Assembly: GCF_029227915.1 (NCBI RefSeq)
Contig: NC_079881.1
Location: 10,577,501 to 10,641,500, forward strand
Source: Hydractinia symbiolongicarpus
Lineage: Eukaryota; Cnidaria; Hydrozoa; Anthoathecata; Hydractiniidae
DNA length: 64,000 nucleotides
Direction: 5' to 3'
Shown here: piece by piece, positions 12,106 through 25,217 of the stretch
Position numbering within the stretch: the first letter of the stretch is position 1
How the letters are laid out: each line of letters starts with the position of its first letter
Translations under genes and position numbers: made by a program
The notes under the pieces: generated by a model
The model's input: only the letters and a program-made list of their open reading frames with translations
Told to the model about the DNA's origin: nothing
Database searches by the model: none

Positions 12106-12247
12106 TCTATATTATAATACCCGTATACGTCTGTCCGTCTGTCTGTCACAAAAAAAGGTAGCTTAGCTGTGCAAGTAGCGAGACGCACGCAATGCGGTAT
12201 AAAAAGGACGGGCGAACCCGTTGATTTTTCTACGGGCTAACGACTAG
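12106..12247 (+). mobile_element. Mini-Helitron copy 2, best preserved
   Basis: 142 bp. Host A, then TCTATATTATAATACCCG..., a TCTG/TCCG run, the hairpin CCCGTTGATTTTTCTACGGG, and CTAACGACTAG followed by host T. The A^T target, 5' TC, 3' CTAG and hairpin 10 bases from the end all match Helitron structure. Confidence 0.8.
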
Positions 12248-12635
12248 TTATTAATATTTTTGGCTATATCCTTCCCATTTCTTTTTTGTTACTATTTTCA
12301 TATTAGAATTTTAAATGATACATCTTTACGTGCAATACGTCGAACTTATCATACTTCCTCATGGTTGTGTGATTACCCCTTTTTAGAACCATTTTTTATA
12401 TACTTCGTAGAGTAATTACGGTTTTACTAAAATTTGAAAAGGCTTTTTGAGAATCAAAAATAGGTTAATAAAATTATTAGGACGTCATAGATTCATTCAA
12501 CCATGAAATGGTTGTCTCTAAATTGGTTCTTTACATATAATACGCATTTGTCAGCTGTTGGGTATTGTAGTGGTTAAAAAGACTTTATAAAATTTACCAC
12601 TAAAAACACTTTTCTGAAGCGTTCACTTCAAAAAA

Positions 12636-13223
12636 ATGTTGGTAACGCAAAATTTTTTGCTGATGCTAATGTTTCATTTACTGGTTTCGACAAAATGTAG
12701 TAATGCGACTCAAGAGATTGACGATGACGTTGTTGAAAAAAATGACGAAGATTTAACGACGGTGAAACAAAGGATCGGTCCAGTCGCGGTGACAGGAGCT
12801 AGGATTTTGTTGCCAGCTGTAGTGAGAAAGGTTGTACAACCAGCAGTAAGAAGAATTGTGCCGCCGCTGGTCAGAAAAATTGTGCCGCCATTGGTTAGAA
12901 GAATCATAATTCCGACAACAGCAAGACAAAGAAGCTTGGTGCCGACAACCACAAGACGAAGGAGCTTGGTACCGATAACAAGAAGAAGAAGGATCTCGGT
13001 GCCGACAACCACAAGAAGAAGGAGCTCGGTGCGGATAACCACAAAAAGAAGAAGCTCAGTGCCAACAACCACAAGACGAAGAAGTTCGGTGCCTACAAGA
13101 AGAACAATTCTTGATGGGAGGAGAAGTTTGCCTGGATCCAGTACTTCAGAGAAAGCGACAATGATGGTGGTTATCTCGCTTGTTTCGGTGACAATTCTTC
13201 TCTTGTTGCTGACAAGAATTTAA
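12636..13223 (+). CDS. Arg-rich repeat peptide precursor, copy 2
   Basis: Single-exon frame of 195 residues and paralogue of 5760..6125. The signal peptide (1-20) and acidic pro-region (QEIDDDVVEKNDEDLTTVKQ) are almost identical to copy 1. The core then differs. Residues about 48-95 are an amphipathic region with repeated RKIVPPLVRRI-type units alternating hydrophobic and basic residues. Residues about 95-160 hold about seven nine-residue units of the form SVPTTTRRR. The C-terminus has a Gly/Ser linker (PGSSTSEK) and then MMVVISLVSVTILLLLL, which resembles a GPI-anchor signal. A poly(A) signal AATAAA lies at 13253..13258. A secreted or surface-bound cationic peptide source is the likely role (inference). 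A structural or adhesive repeat protein is an alternative. Confidence 0.8.
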   Translation: MLVTQNFLLMLMFHLLVSTKCSNATQEIDDDVVEKNDEDLTTVKQRIGPVAVTGARILLPAVVRKVVQPAVRRIVPPLVRKIVPPLVRRIIIPTTARQRSLVPTTTRRRSLVPITRRRRISVPTTTRRRSSVRITTKRRSSVPTTTRRRSSVPTRRTILDGRRSLPGSSTSEKATMMVVISLVSVTILLLLLTRI

Positions 13224-16200
13224 AGGGAGCGACAACAAGTCAATTTTAACCAAATAAATGTCCAATACAGTTTCTGGGATACACTTGCGCCCTCTTTCAT
13301 TCGTGATATATGAACATTAACATCTTAAGATTTATAATATATATCTGTGAACATGAAACTTATTTTATCACTTATTTTTGTTTAACATAAAAATACGGTT
13401 GAATTTTCAAACCAGTAATACTTTTCATGTATTATACAACATAGATTTAGGAAACTGAAAATTGTAAAACTTTTATTTTATCTCTGCAAACTATTATTAA
13501 CTAAAGAAGAAAAATAATGTGGGAAGGTTGATCGATAATTTGATTTTTTTCTCTTTGCAACAAATATATCGAAGTAATTGCCTCAAAAGTCAGGCTCAGT
13601 AACCACACGAGCAAGCTTAAAAATGGTTCATATATTAATCTTTGCACAAAACAGAGGTTAGAAAATAAGTGACTTCATTAAACACCTCACAACCAGGGAT
13701 GCATGAGACAACGCAAATGTGCACCAAAGATATGATTACATAAATTGGTATTTTGTGAACCTACCTGGTTGGTAAAAAAATAAATTATTAAAAAGACTAG
13801 GAAAATGGAAAAAATAGGAGAATTTTGCCATGAAGTATCTCAATCAACGTAACGAACGTCAGAAATATACAGAGATCCTGAATCCTCAGAAATTTGATTT
13901 TGCATAGTGCAGAAAATATCGCCTTTTCCAAATTTACGATTTTATAAACGGTCAATAGAAACCTAGTATCTAGTATCTTTTTGACATCAGAACGGCGATA
14001 AGAGACAACAGGCGCTAGGAACGAGGTTGGGTAAATAGCAACGGCAAAATCCTTGTTGAACGCTAAAGCCTCTGTAAATGAACTAATAAAAAATTGCGGA
14101 CAGTGTACTATTTTCTAAACACGAATATGACCATTAGTCTTTAAGTTTTGCATGATGCTTTTTCATCCGAAACGAATGGTAGTCCCCATTTTAAAAGGGT
14201 TTATCACCAAAAAACGAGACGCTTAAAAGTGCATGGTATTTCAAATACGTAAAACGTCGGTATCATGCATTTGAAAAAGTAGAATTATTGTTTGCTCCGT
14301 TACTACTGCTCTGCATGATGTTCTAATGAAACAAATTTAGTAACGACTCAATGTCATCATCTAGTTTTACACTGTTCTTGACGTTTCTTAGGGAAAATCA
14401 AGGTAGCTAAATTGTTTTCTTCTTGAAACTACGGTTTGACAATGCAACTACTCTATGGACTAGTTTTTTAGTACCCAATGTTCGAGGACTTAATTCTGCT
14501 GAGATTGAAGTCAAAGTGATTGATTGAAAATACTAGAAAATGCGAGATCGAATTATAACTGAACTGCTGTAAATTAGGTTTCTCTGAAAATGCAAATTCT
14601 TCATTCTCGTTAAAATATGTCGTAGTCATTTTTTTCTTGGTAATTAGACGTACATTTTTGTAAAGGTAAGCACCGGTAAAGTAAGCGATATTTAAGACCG
14701 AGGCTTAAAGCCACCATGCTGAGATAAATAAAGCACTGTAACCTACAAAATGGTTTGTTACAATAAGAAATTTTGATAAAATCATATATGTACTCAGACG
14801 TTTGTCGTTTGGGTGCCATGTCCTTCTCGTCATCAGCAGTTAGTTTCAAAATATATTTCGCAGTAAATTTTCTTTGTGCAATTTGCGAATCTTTTAAAGC
14901 TTTGGCTATAATGAGTAGTTTAAGGACAATCCAGATACGTTTATTTTATTCAATATGGCAAAATAAACGGATTTTAAAGATCAGAATTGTAAACATTTGA
15001 CTATTCTGCGCTCGGGTTCACGCTCTTGATTCAGAAAAAAAACGTAGACGGTCTAGAACATGCGCTGTTTTGTGGACGAGTCCCTTCTTTTGTTAAATTT
15101 GAAGGTTAGCCCTGATAAACGTACGTATGTTTTTATTACAAAAAAATACATTTTACAAATTGTTGTCAATTTTTCATTTTACTGAAAAGAATTATTAAAT
15201 ATGTGAGAAAATAACACTGATTAGCAAAGCATTTACTTTGTTTACAATTTCCACGCATTCTTTGGTGTTTACGTTTTGAATGAATGCCATTTCTTAATGT
15301 CGCAGCTCTTGTCAAAATATTGTGCTTCTACGAAGTCACAAAACGACGTAAATTGGCACCATCGATGATATTAAATGTTTGATAAACTTTTATGATGACA
15401 TAATTACATCTTTTAAATACCGACGAATAATCCAGTTTTAAAACTTGAGGATAAGTGGGATAAACATGCTGATTAGTTGTCAGATCGTACTAAAGTAAAA
15501 ATCAACTCTAAAAATAACAACTAAACCACACCAGATTGTATCACGTAGCTGAGATTCTCTCTCAATATAGAAGAGGTCTCAGGACAAGGTTGGAGCCTTT
15601 CGGCCTTCAATATAAGTAGGAGAGAAAACAGAAGTTGCAATATCGCACCTCAACGTTTCATGGTGATATGGTTTTTATTTAATTTAAGCTTCTCAGGCAG
15701 ATCTCTCGTGTCTTCAGTATACTTTCGTTCTAATTGCTCAAATTTCGAAGAGAAGAAATTCTTCAAATCGTTTAAAGCGGATGAACTATCTTATCTTTGG
15801 CGCTTCAGAGGCTTCTTTTTGCCAGGACTTGGCGATCTTGAACGTGTGGGAGTTGTTGCACGTGTTATAAACGTTAAGACTGGAAGTGGTTTGTCGTGTA
15901 ACAGCACACGAACATTACGTAGGGAAAATAAATACGAGAAAGCACTTAACGAAACTACCTTTTAACGATTTATAATAAATAATTTTCTCCTAAATGCTAC
16001 ACCGATACAATAACAGAATAACAAAGTTGGGACGTAAGAGTTCTTGTATTAAAAGTTGGTTTCCATTAAAGCAGCTTAAAATATGCTCAGTCCCCATTAC
16101 AGCACAGATGTGAGCGTTCTTAAAATTTGAATGCAAACATTTAAGGCAGTTCACTCGTCCCAATTTTAAAGCAATCACAAATACAAATTCCGATGCGCAT

Positions 16201-16442
16201 TACTAGACTGAAGTTAGGAGCCTCGGTCAAAACCGCTTAAATAAAAACCAGTCCTGAAGCGCTATATTACTCCACGCTTGGATAATAATATTTGAACCGC
16301 TACTCTGATACCATCTCAGCTACGTTTCTACAATGTCCATAATAATATTTAGACAGTATATTCATTACCATCATATACTTTTAACTTCTAATCCTCCAAG
16401 TGCTTCTCACATCAAACGTTGCTCGAGGTGGGTGTCTGTTTG
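13224..16442. other. Intergenic with a possible retroelement scrap
   Basis: No gene is supported, apart from the weak gag-like remnant listed separately near 15.7 kb. The ORFs at 14610..15000 overlap on opposite strands and show no domain. Confidence 0.45.
15690..15880 (-). pseudogene. Possible retroelement gag-like remnant
   Basis: The minus strand reads a basic, Ser/Pro-rich stretch (TTPTRSRSPSPGKKKP), then an in-frame stop, then a predicted coiled-coil (LNDLKNFFSSKFEQLERKY). This composition resembles gag-like proteins of some animal retroelements. No polymerase follows. Weak call. Confidence 0.2.
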
Positions 16443-19400
16443 CTACCTTCTTGACGGTGTGTTCGGTTTAATGCTCTTAGGGTCTGGTATGAAATGCTGG
16501 AAGTAACTTTTTGTCAAATCAGTCATATTGTCTTGAGTACACTCTGGTAACTCACCAACTGCTTGTGCTGTAAGAAAATCATACATTTGAAATACTGAAA
16601 TGAAACATATCACATTCTTAATTTCCAGCCTTAAGATCAAGTCATTAATGATTCGTATGATTGTTTGTCGATTATTCTTCGCAAAAACGTACTCTCGTGA
16701 GGCCTAAAAAACGCATTTCGTGAAGATTAATTTTCGCGAATGAACCATATTAAGGTTTTTTTGCGTTATTTTTTCACGAATTTAGTTTTTTTTCGCAATT
16801 TTAATTTATTCCAGGCCTATTTATGGAGATAAGTTAGGCTTTAGTTGAACTTGTTTATATCGCAGAGGCTGGCAACAATTTTTATCGGTTCTAGGACAAT
16901 TCCACCTAATTACTTGCTCAACCGGATAATTTCCCCCGCTAATTTCCCCTGGCCCCCGGCAAACCCACTTAGAATAACTCGCCCTGAATAACGCCCACCC
17001 AGGAAAACCTCCCCTGGAAATTATCCAGGAGGAAATTGTCTTAGGTGAGAGTTATCCACAGGGTATTTATTCAGGAAAAATTGCCTTAGGTAAGAGTTAT
17101 CGAGAGGGTAATTATTAATGGGGGAATTGTCCTGTCACCATTTTTATTAACTAAAAAATAAAAAATTTAACAAGAAAAAAAAAGAAAAGAAAAACCGAAA
17201 AAATCCTTTTTTTAATTTCCCAAATGTTTCGCGAAATTATTTTTAGATTTATTTTTGCGAATTGACCTTTCAATAAATTTTCGCGCGGATAAACTTTTGA
17301 CAATATAGATAAAATTCGATAAATTCGTGAAAATTAACCAACTAAAGGTACCTGGCGAACCAGCCATAAGGGTGAACGGTGGTACCACTGTTTCTGGTGG
17401 CAGCACTGTGTTATCAGCAATGACGCAACAATCTTTTAAAATGCAACGTCGACCCTGAAGAAAAGAAAACGTTCTTAAACTAATAGTAGAAATTTGATGT
17501 GTTTATCTTCCCTATACGCAAGGAAATTACAAACGTAAATTGGATAGCATCTGTTTAGTTACTTATACATTTTTCCTCTATTGCTCCTTTTCTGATTCTA
17601 CAGCTTCTTCTCTTTTTTATGTTCTTGTTATAAATTTCGGTATAGCCTTACGTAATGGTACTAACCTTTGCAAGTACATAATTTCGCGTGTAATAATTTT
17701 CGCGAATGAAAGTTAAAAATGCTAAACAAATTTTAGAAAAGCCTTTCTCGATAAAACGTTCACAAAATTACAATTTGGAAAGTTTTGGTGTACGCATTCC
17801 AATTTCTTCATAACGTTGTTAAAATTTTATGATTATTTATAAAGCCTTTTTTGCAGATATTAACTTCCGCGCATAGTATATCAATAAGAAAGTCGGGCGG
17901 CTAAAGAACTGTGGAACTGTTAAACAAACTGGTTTGTAAGCCGTAGGCCCTATTTGTAAACGCGACACAACTACGCCATTTCAATGTTTTGCACCGTAAC
18001 AAACATTAACGTTAAACCTTCTTAAAAAAATTTGATAATCTAAGACACAATTTTTTCTCTGTTGTTACATGACAGGTTTCTCAAGATAAATCTTTTATTT
18101 ATCTCGACTATATCGTTTATAATCAAAGAAGAGGAAAAATAAAAATACCTGCTTTAAAAAGAATGTAGAAATTAAAATCGGTAATTTAAGGGCTATGCTG
18201 GAAAGTTGAAAATAAGTGTCCGAGCAGTGGTGGAGAGCTGGAGAGAATTTAAACTTACTTGCAGAATACGTAAATTTTAATTAAGGGGCTATTCATATGG
18301 AGGCGCGCTAGCCGAATGACCGGATTGCCTAACTTAGGCGAGCCGTGTTTTAACAAACCTTATAAAAAATGCATGTGTTTTCCATAATAACACACCAGAC
18401 CGGCATTTAAACTTCTTTGCCAATTGATACAAACTTATAAAGTATTGCGGAAAATAATTATATTACATTGATTGAGAACAATAAATTTATAAAAACACTA
18501 CAATTATTATTGTAAGAAGAACAGTGGTAATAAAAGAGGGAGAGAGTTCCAGTGTGTTAAATGCACATTGAAATATTTAGTTGCAAGCATAAAATTTAAA
18601 ACCAGTGCTTAATCTATTTTGGTAAAACACGGCATTGCTCGGGTAAAAAGGGACACGGGACAGGCGCAGGGCCAAAACAACGATAGTTTTGTTACTACTG
18701 TGGTACTTGAACCACCGTTGTAATTTGCCCATGCATGCGACAGTTTTTCGAAAACAATAGAAAACATGGAAGATTAGCTGCGTGCGAGATTTGAACCGTA
18801 CTGCAAATTTTTGCACGTGACCGACTGAAAATGACCACCCTCAGGTGGTCGATAAACAATCTATTTTTGATGTCTAATTTTTGCAAAAACTACAGAAGAT
18901 AATTCATAGATTTTATTAAAATTGCCGCAGACAGGACGTTATGCTGGCGAATTCAAAAACTTTGTTTCACAGTTAATTAATTTTTGGCAGATACTTGATA
19001 TTGGTTCTTGTAAAAAAAATATAATTATACATACATAAATCAGAAAACATTTTGAACTAGTTATGGGTCAGTATAATAGTAAGACAAATGCAGGCGTGAA
19101 TATATAAAACAAGTTCAATGAGAAAAGCTGCTTGTAATTACAAGATTTCATTTGCAAATCACCACGCGTACGGTAGATTTCACTTTATGAAAAGAAGAAG
19201 TATGCTGAGACATTAAGAAACTCACAATGACACAGTTTTTGCCAATGTAAACATAAGAACCAATCTGTGCAGCATTTATTATGGAATTTTCCTCGATGTA
19301 CACATGATCACCAATGTGCAAAGGGAAGAAAGCACCTCTAAAAGAAATAGTAACTATACTTTACTACTCACACTGTTACAAGAAGTACATGCCTGATATC

Positions 19401-22400
19401 CTAATAAGGTTTTTATCCTGAATACACTGTCAAAATATTTAATTTTTCAAATCCATTTCGGAAAGCGGGTAAAAACAAAAAACATACCCTTTACTAAATC
19501 TTTTAAATGGAGGTCTGATCACACTTCGTTTACTGATGACACAGTGTCGCCCAATCCGAACGTTTGCAAGATCGCCACGCACAATACATTCAGACATGAT
19601 GATAGTCTATACAATGATTTAATGTGTTAGCATATTGGTCAGAAAAAGCAAGTCGATTGATACAGTCATTATATTTTTATGTAGCTGGCCAGCTGGTCAT
19701 TTGTGCAGTTTTTACTTGCAATTGTTGGAACATGTGTATGTGTATTCTATTTTAAAAAAAATAACATCTTACCTTTCCATTTAAGACAATGTTTTGACTC
19801 CCGCATAACACTGACTGCCGACTAACTTTATTACCAGATGCCTACAGTTGGAAAAAAAGGTTTGAATATTAACTTAACACAAATTTACACAAATTCGTAA
19901 CCTTGATAAACCTAAAGAACCAAGTTTGTCGTTTTATTAAATATATTGGTATATAATTCACAAGTTTAAAGTCACCATCAAGTACTTTGAGTGAAAAGAA
20001 TTTATCTATCCACTGTGCAGAGATTGCACCAATTCCTTTTACTAATTTAGATCCTAACAAACTTGATTTTTTTAAATGTATTCTATGATGTTATAAAAGA
20101 CTTTTGTAACATACTTCGGAACCAATATTATCATTATTCAATATCTTCAAATGTTTACACAGGATATGGCTACTTCAGTATCAGAAACACCATTTATTGA
20201 TGCAGGCCCTGGGTTCTGAATGCATAATTTTTTTTAATTCAATTATAAGCATAACAATTAATGTACATGTTTGGTTACGTGACAAAAATTAGCTCCAATA
20301 AAGTCAGACAACCGGATTTTGGACCAAAATCATTTCAAACAGGTGTATTGACATAAGAATGAGTACCTTATACATGTAAATAATTTTTTCTGGGTCACAA
20401 CATTGTAACATCTACAGTCTTAATGGTAATTAATTAATCAATCAATGGTACTGGATGTCATCAAAATACTTAGGTTCTTGTCTTGAAGTCCTAAACGAGT
20501 TGGTCAGTCGACCAGTAGGGCTTTATTGTGAAAGTTAATTCGTTTCTAGGACTTATACAATTTAACTCCACTCAAACTTGTCTCCATTGGCTTTTTAACA
20601 TACCATTATCACAGAACAGCCCTAGAGACCAATTTGAGTGCCCAATAAAATTGGCTTTATTGGCTGAAACAAAGAAGAAGCAACCTGATGGCTGTGAATG
20701 TACAATGTCACCAAATGTCAACTGCATGGGAAGTGACTTAAAAAATTACTACATCTTTTAACAATCGAATTAGGGAATTGTGAACCGCAGCCTGTTTTTA
20801 CAAAGTTGGTATAAGTTTGGTAAAAAAATAATTGCCAAGAGATTTTTTTTGTCTCCAAAAATGATGATCGATATTATTTTAATAATCTCCCATTTTAGAG
20901 ATGATCTTCTAAAATGAATACAGTCCATCAGATCTTTCAGTCAGGGAAAACTGCTTAAACATAGGATCCCGCAATCACAGTATATATATTTGTTAAAATG
21001 GCTGCCTGTAGTGTTATGTGATAGTGAAGTCGATCAGGTTTCAAGTGAAAGCTTTGATTCTGTTTCTGATATTTCATGTTTCTCAACATGAATGTGCACT
21101 CTAAATGGGGAATTATCTCCTAATGAGAAAATCAGATTTAGTATTTTTTGGTAGCACTAGAGTGGTTACCAGAATTTCTATGACTTAATAAATCAGATAT
21201 TACTGGAGTTTTTTAAGTTGTAACAGGTGGTTATCATGAAATTGTCAACACAAGAGTTTCCATAGGTTCAGCTCTTAATTTTAGTACTGCTTTGTTATGA
21301 AAAATGGTAATTTCTAAAAAAATTTATCTTTACTTAAAATATTTACATTCATATTTGTGTTTGATCAAAACAACTCTATAAGTAAAACAGAAGAGTTTCC
21401 TAATCAGGAAATTCCATAAAATCTACATCATGAAATAATTTGCTACAAGGAATAATTTCAATGTCAGTAACTTGAACCGAACTGTGTGTCACACAGTACT
21501 GTACTTGATTTTGTCCAACTTTAGCTACCAACTGAAGTTTTTAATATGACATCTCTACGTGAAACCATTCAAATTGCCAGCAAAAAATTATTGCTATATA
21601 CTTTTTCTGTTGAAGCAAGAATGCCCACATGACAATGAAAAAAGTTATACATATATTTGTGTTAAACAAAGATTTTAAACTCCGGGTAGTTAATAATGTG
21701 AAAGTGTGTATTTTGTTGAAATTAATTGAAGAGCTAACTAGAACACAAACAAAACCCATGTAGCTTTTTTATTGGTTTAAAATAATTGTGGCACTAAAAA
21801 GAATGCGAATTTCAGCTTTGTAATTTTGGAATATTTATGCTTTTAACAGTTTAAATAAGTGATTAGTCATTAAGTAGGATAAAATTGAAGCCTATAATAG
21901 ATGAGTTTCAACAGGCTTGGACAGGAGTAAAATCTCTGGCGTGCGGGCCATCAAACGTCAAAATCTGGTTGGCGAGTGCAACAGACCGCATGCCATACAG
22001 TGAAGTTAGGCGTGCGTAGTACACACCTTAAATACTTGGCTTGCATTCGTTTTTTCTATCATTCAAAATCCAGGAGCAAGCCTATTCATAGCCAACCTGA
22101 TCATCCTAGCTAATTCACTTACTCCTCACTTAGTTAAAAGTCTTAGTTACATGAATCTCTATTGCCTGGCCCCTTTGTCGTTAGTACCAGGTCTTACACA
22201 AGAAATGCAGCCATGCGGTTTTTAACTAATGCGGAGGTGAACGCTGACGGAGCACGGATAAAGCAAGTCTGCTAAACTGCACTTACAGGCGGAACAGACA
22301 CACTAATTATTTTCAAGCACAAGCGACCGGCGTTCTATTACCAGAAGCATTTTTTTCCTATTCACTTGTGATGATTTTGCAAATAATAATAATACAAACT

Positions 22401-24912
22401 CAAAAAATTATTTTGTTTGATATGTTTTAAGTTTTCATTTTGGCTATTTAATTGGCTTATTAAAATGTGCAGCCTTACTTTGTTTTTAAAGGTGCTTGAC
22501 ACATTCATTACTTGAGGTAAGTGTGATCATAGATTATGAAACTTTCACGATGGCACATGACAGATAAAAACAAAAATGAAATAGATGCTGAACAAAGGTT
22601 GATTAAAAGAGACAAATTATATTTGAATTATCTTGTTATTTTGCATGTTTTGATTTTAAAATTTCGAAGTTTACAGAAACGTGGTTATTTTGTTTTAATG
22701 TTTAAAGGATTTTGCAGTCTATAATTGTTTGAGGTTCACTGGTTAAATCGTCACCACCTTTTAAGAACACGCCAAAATACTTTCTAGGTGTGCCATCATA
22801 CACAAGCCAAAAACAATAATGGCGTGTGTGGAGGTGTGCAAGTGTGAACGCACACCATTCCTGTCCAAGCCTGTTTTAATGTCCACGTTTTTACGCTGGT
22901 TTCTTGCACATGCGCTGAAAAAATCAGAAAAATCAACAGCAAATAAGTGGGTGAAGAAAGTCCAATTCTGATTAAAAACTTTTGTACTGTGGCCACTAGC
23001 ATCTTTTTACCTTTATATGATCTAAATCTAAACTACATATATACATGCTATATTCTAATTTCAAGATCAAAAAACACCTTTACCTGAAAATAAAGTTTGG
23101 AATGGACTGGTCCACATCTTACAGCGTAAGAGGTCTGGGAATTATAAACAGCACATGTCACGGTAAAAGTTGTCTATCAGAATGTGTAGTTTATTAATAC
23201 TGTGACAGCATATTTTAAAAAGAGGGTGCCGATAAGCCACAAACCCCGCATATATATGGGCAAGATCGCGCGACTTTTTTAATTAAATTGACGGTTGTCC
23301 GCCAAAACTGCCCACACTTTCCCGAACCAACCGAATTTGCCCTGAACATTCTCGAAATGCAACACCTTGTAACATAAACATTGCGGACGACAGTTGAAAG
23401 AATGCGTTTGAAGCGAAAGGAAATAATTAAAGTTTATATATAAGTTATTTATCAAGTAAATCTTATCAAAAATCATAAAAAATAGTTCTTTTAAGAACTT
23501 CACTATCAAATAGTGAGTTCATTTTAATTTTTATATATACTTTTTCAAATAATTCTTCGAGAGTCATTTGTGGGGAATCTTTTTTTGGGGGGGGCATTGT
23601 TTAGGACTATGCAGGTTTTTCGGGGAAATACATGTTTTTTTTATGGCGTATGCGGCTTATCGGCACCCTCATATTTTTAAAAAAAATTAGTAGCATATTC
23701 AGCAGGAAAGAAACATCAAAGCAGAGGGAAATGAGGTTTAGGAGATTAAGACATCAGAAAGGACAGAAATTCCAGAGAAAGTTTTACTTAAACAATTTTT
23801 ACAGCTTATGCGGCTTATCGGCACCCTTGTATTTTAAAAAAAAATTGGTAGCATATGTCAGTGTTCTGCCCAATCTTAGGACGCTGCCCAATCTTTGGAC
23901 ATACATTTGCCCAGTCTTAAGAGTTACCGGCCAGTCTTAAGACTGGGCAGGGTGTAACAAGATTGGGCAAAAGACCCTGTTAGGCCCATCCTTAGACACG
24001 TTTTAGATTTTAAAGAAGGGATGTGCCACACGAGCTCTGTTGTTTGCAAGACCCAACAAACATTCTCAGGCACATTAAAACATCATATTTGGGTACTGTT
24101 GAATTGGCCCAGCCTGTTTTCGGACACAGTAGAGTAAAAATCGTAGGTAGCTAGGTAGTGGTATGTAGAGCAGGTGTTACACATTTAGCATTTATATACA
24201 GCTTGTAGTGGCTAAATTTTAAAAATAAAATGTTTATATATATTTATGAAAAATCAGAAAAATCTTATTCAACCATATTATTAGTTAGCTGTTAATTTCA
24301 TTGGATGAGATGTTTAGCCAGCTAGCGAGCTGTACCCAGTTAGCTAATATGGTTGAGTAGTTTCAATTTTTTAAACATTAATACATGGTATGCATAAATT
24401 TTTGGCCTTTTGATTTTCCAAGAAAAGTTTCAATTTAAAGTTTCTATTAAGAGGTAAATTCTAAAAATTTTATTGTTCTGTTTGTTTTCCACAATTATTT
24501 TAAGACTGGGCATAGATTGGGCAGTCCAGTCTTAAGACTGGCCACCCATTCGTCACTGTCCAAAGATTGGCCTGGCCAGTCTTAAGACAGGGCGCGTTCC
24601 AAGATTGGGCAGAACATCAGCAAGAAAGAAATATCAAAGCGGAGAGAAATGAGGTTTAGGAGATTAAGACATCAGAAAGGACAGAAATTCCAGAGAAAGT
24701 TTTACCTTAAGGAAGTTGTAATAAAAAAGCCAGAAAGATAATAAGATGGAGATTAAAAATGGTGGACATCTAAATGGTAAATGGTGCGCTTACTGGAAAA
24801 GTAATATTCAAGATTCAAGGTTTGAGCAGTCCTGCCAACAAAACGTGAAAGTAAAAAAATATACCGTTTCTATATATTCTGCTTTGCTGTACGATACATC
24901 AGGCAGCTCCAT
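16443..24912 (-). CDS. DCTN5: Dynactin subunit 5 (p25)
   Basis: Six exons in transcript order: 24865..24912, 19773..19841, 19488..19606, 19226..19337, 17352..17454 and 16443..16567, giving 576 nt and 191 residues. All splice sites are GT-AG and all phases agree. The protein starts [16 protein letters not shown], then [16 protein letters not shown], then a run of left-handed beta-helix hexapeptide repeats ([60 protein letters not shown]), and ends with the p25 signature [17 protein letters not shown]. p25 sits in the pointed-end complex of dynactin, which helps dynein select and activate on cargo. The length and order of blocks match animal p25, with an extra C-terminal tail of about ten residues ([14 protein letters not shown] region). 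The first intron is about 5 kb and holds several MITEs. It is divergent with TOM22, with start codons about 305 bp apart. Confidence 0.95.
16893..17133. mobile_element. Small MITE-like element in DCTN5 intron 5
   Basis: Bounded by short inverted ends AGGACAATTCC and GGAATTGTCCT, about 240 bp. Internally it has two tandem copies of an AGAGTTATCCACAGGGTA-like unit. No coding capacity. Flanking AT-rich sequence contains several TTTTCGCGAA motifs (16730, 17230, 17700), which suggests further old repeats. Confidence 0.45.
23208..23697. mobile_element. Fold-back element with GGGTGCCGATAAGCC arms
   Basis: The left arm (GCATATTTTAAAAAGAGGGTGC..., 23208..23238) is nearly the inverse of the right arm at 23650..23697 (GCGGCTTATCGGCACCC then a poly-A stretch). 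A further copy of the right arm occurs at 23809..23850 as part of a tandem duplication of about 165 bp. Non-coding. Lies in DCTN5 intron 1. Confidence 0.5.
23862..24616. mobile_element. 755-bp MITE with TCAG target duplication
   Basis: The ends TGTTCTGCCCAATCTT and AAGATTGGGCAGAACA are perfect 16-bp inverted repeats flanked by TCAG on both sides (23858..23861 and 24617..24620). The element interrupts the second copy of a local tandem duplication whose first copy (CATATTCAGCA at about 23692) shows the site without the insertion. Subterminal zones are packed with palindromic CAGTCTTAAGACTG units and GCCCAATCTT units. No ORF of note. Inserted in DCTN5 intron 1. Confidence 0.75.
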
Positions 24913-25217
24913 GAACGTGTACCAAATTAGCGTACTAGGCACGCAAAGAGATAAAGACCTTCGCAGAATGACTGAATATTAACTAGATGTTGGTTTGAAT
25001 GTTTACATCTAGTCGCCCATAGCTACAAAACATGGCAAATAGCCTTTGTGCAAACGCGATTTTATTTTTCGTTTAAAACAAATATCGATATCTTATTTGC
25101 GTTGTTTAGTCACGTATTTTATATCGTTATATGTAACTTCCATAGGCTGCAGTGACCACAGAACGTGATAGGCATCAAATCTTTGGCTGATTGAAATCGG
25201 CCATATATCACCCTATT
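24913..25217. promoter_or_regulatory. Bidirectional promoter region between DCTN5 and TOM22
   Basis: About 305 bp separate the start codons of two divergent housekeeping genes, so the segment must hold both transcription starts and their 5' UTRs. No clear TATA box faces either gene. Exact start sites cannot be read from sequence. Confidence 0.6.

Noticed and set aside
15660-15965. 101-codon plus-strand ORF
   Set aside because: Better explained as the antisense of a possible gag-like remnant; no domain on the plus strand.
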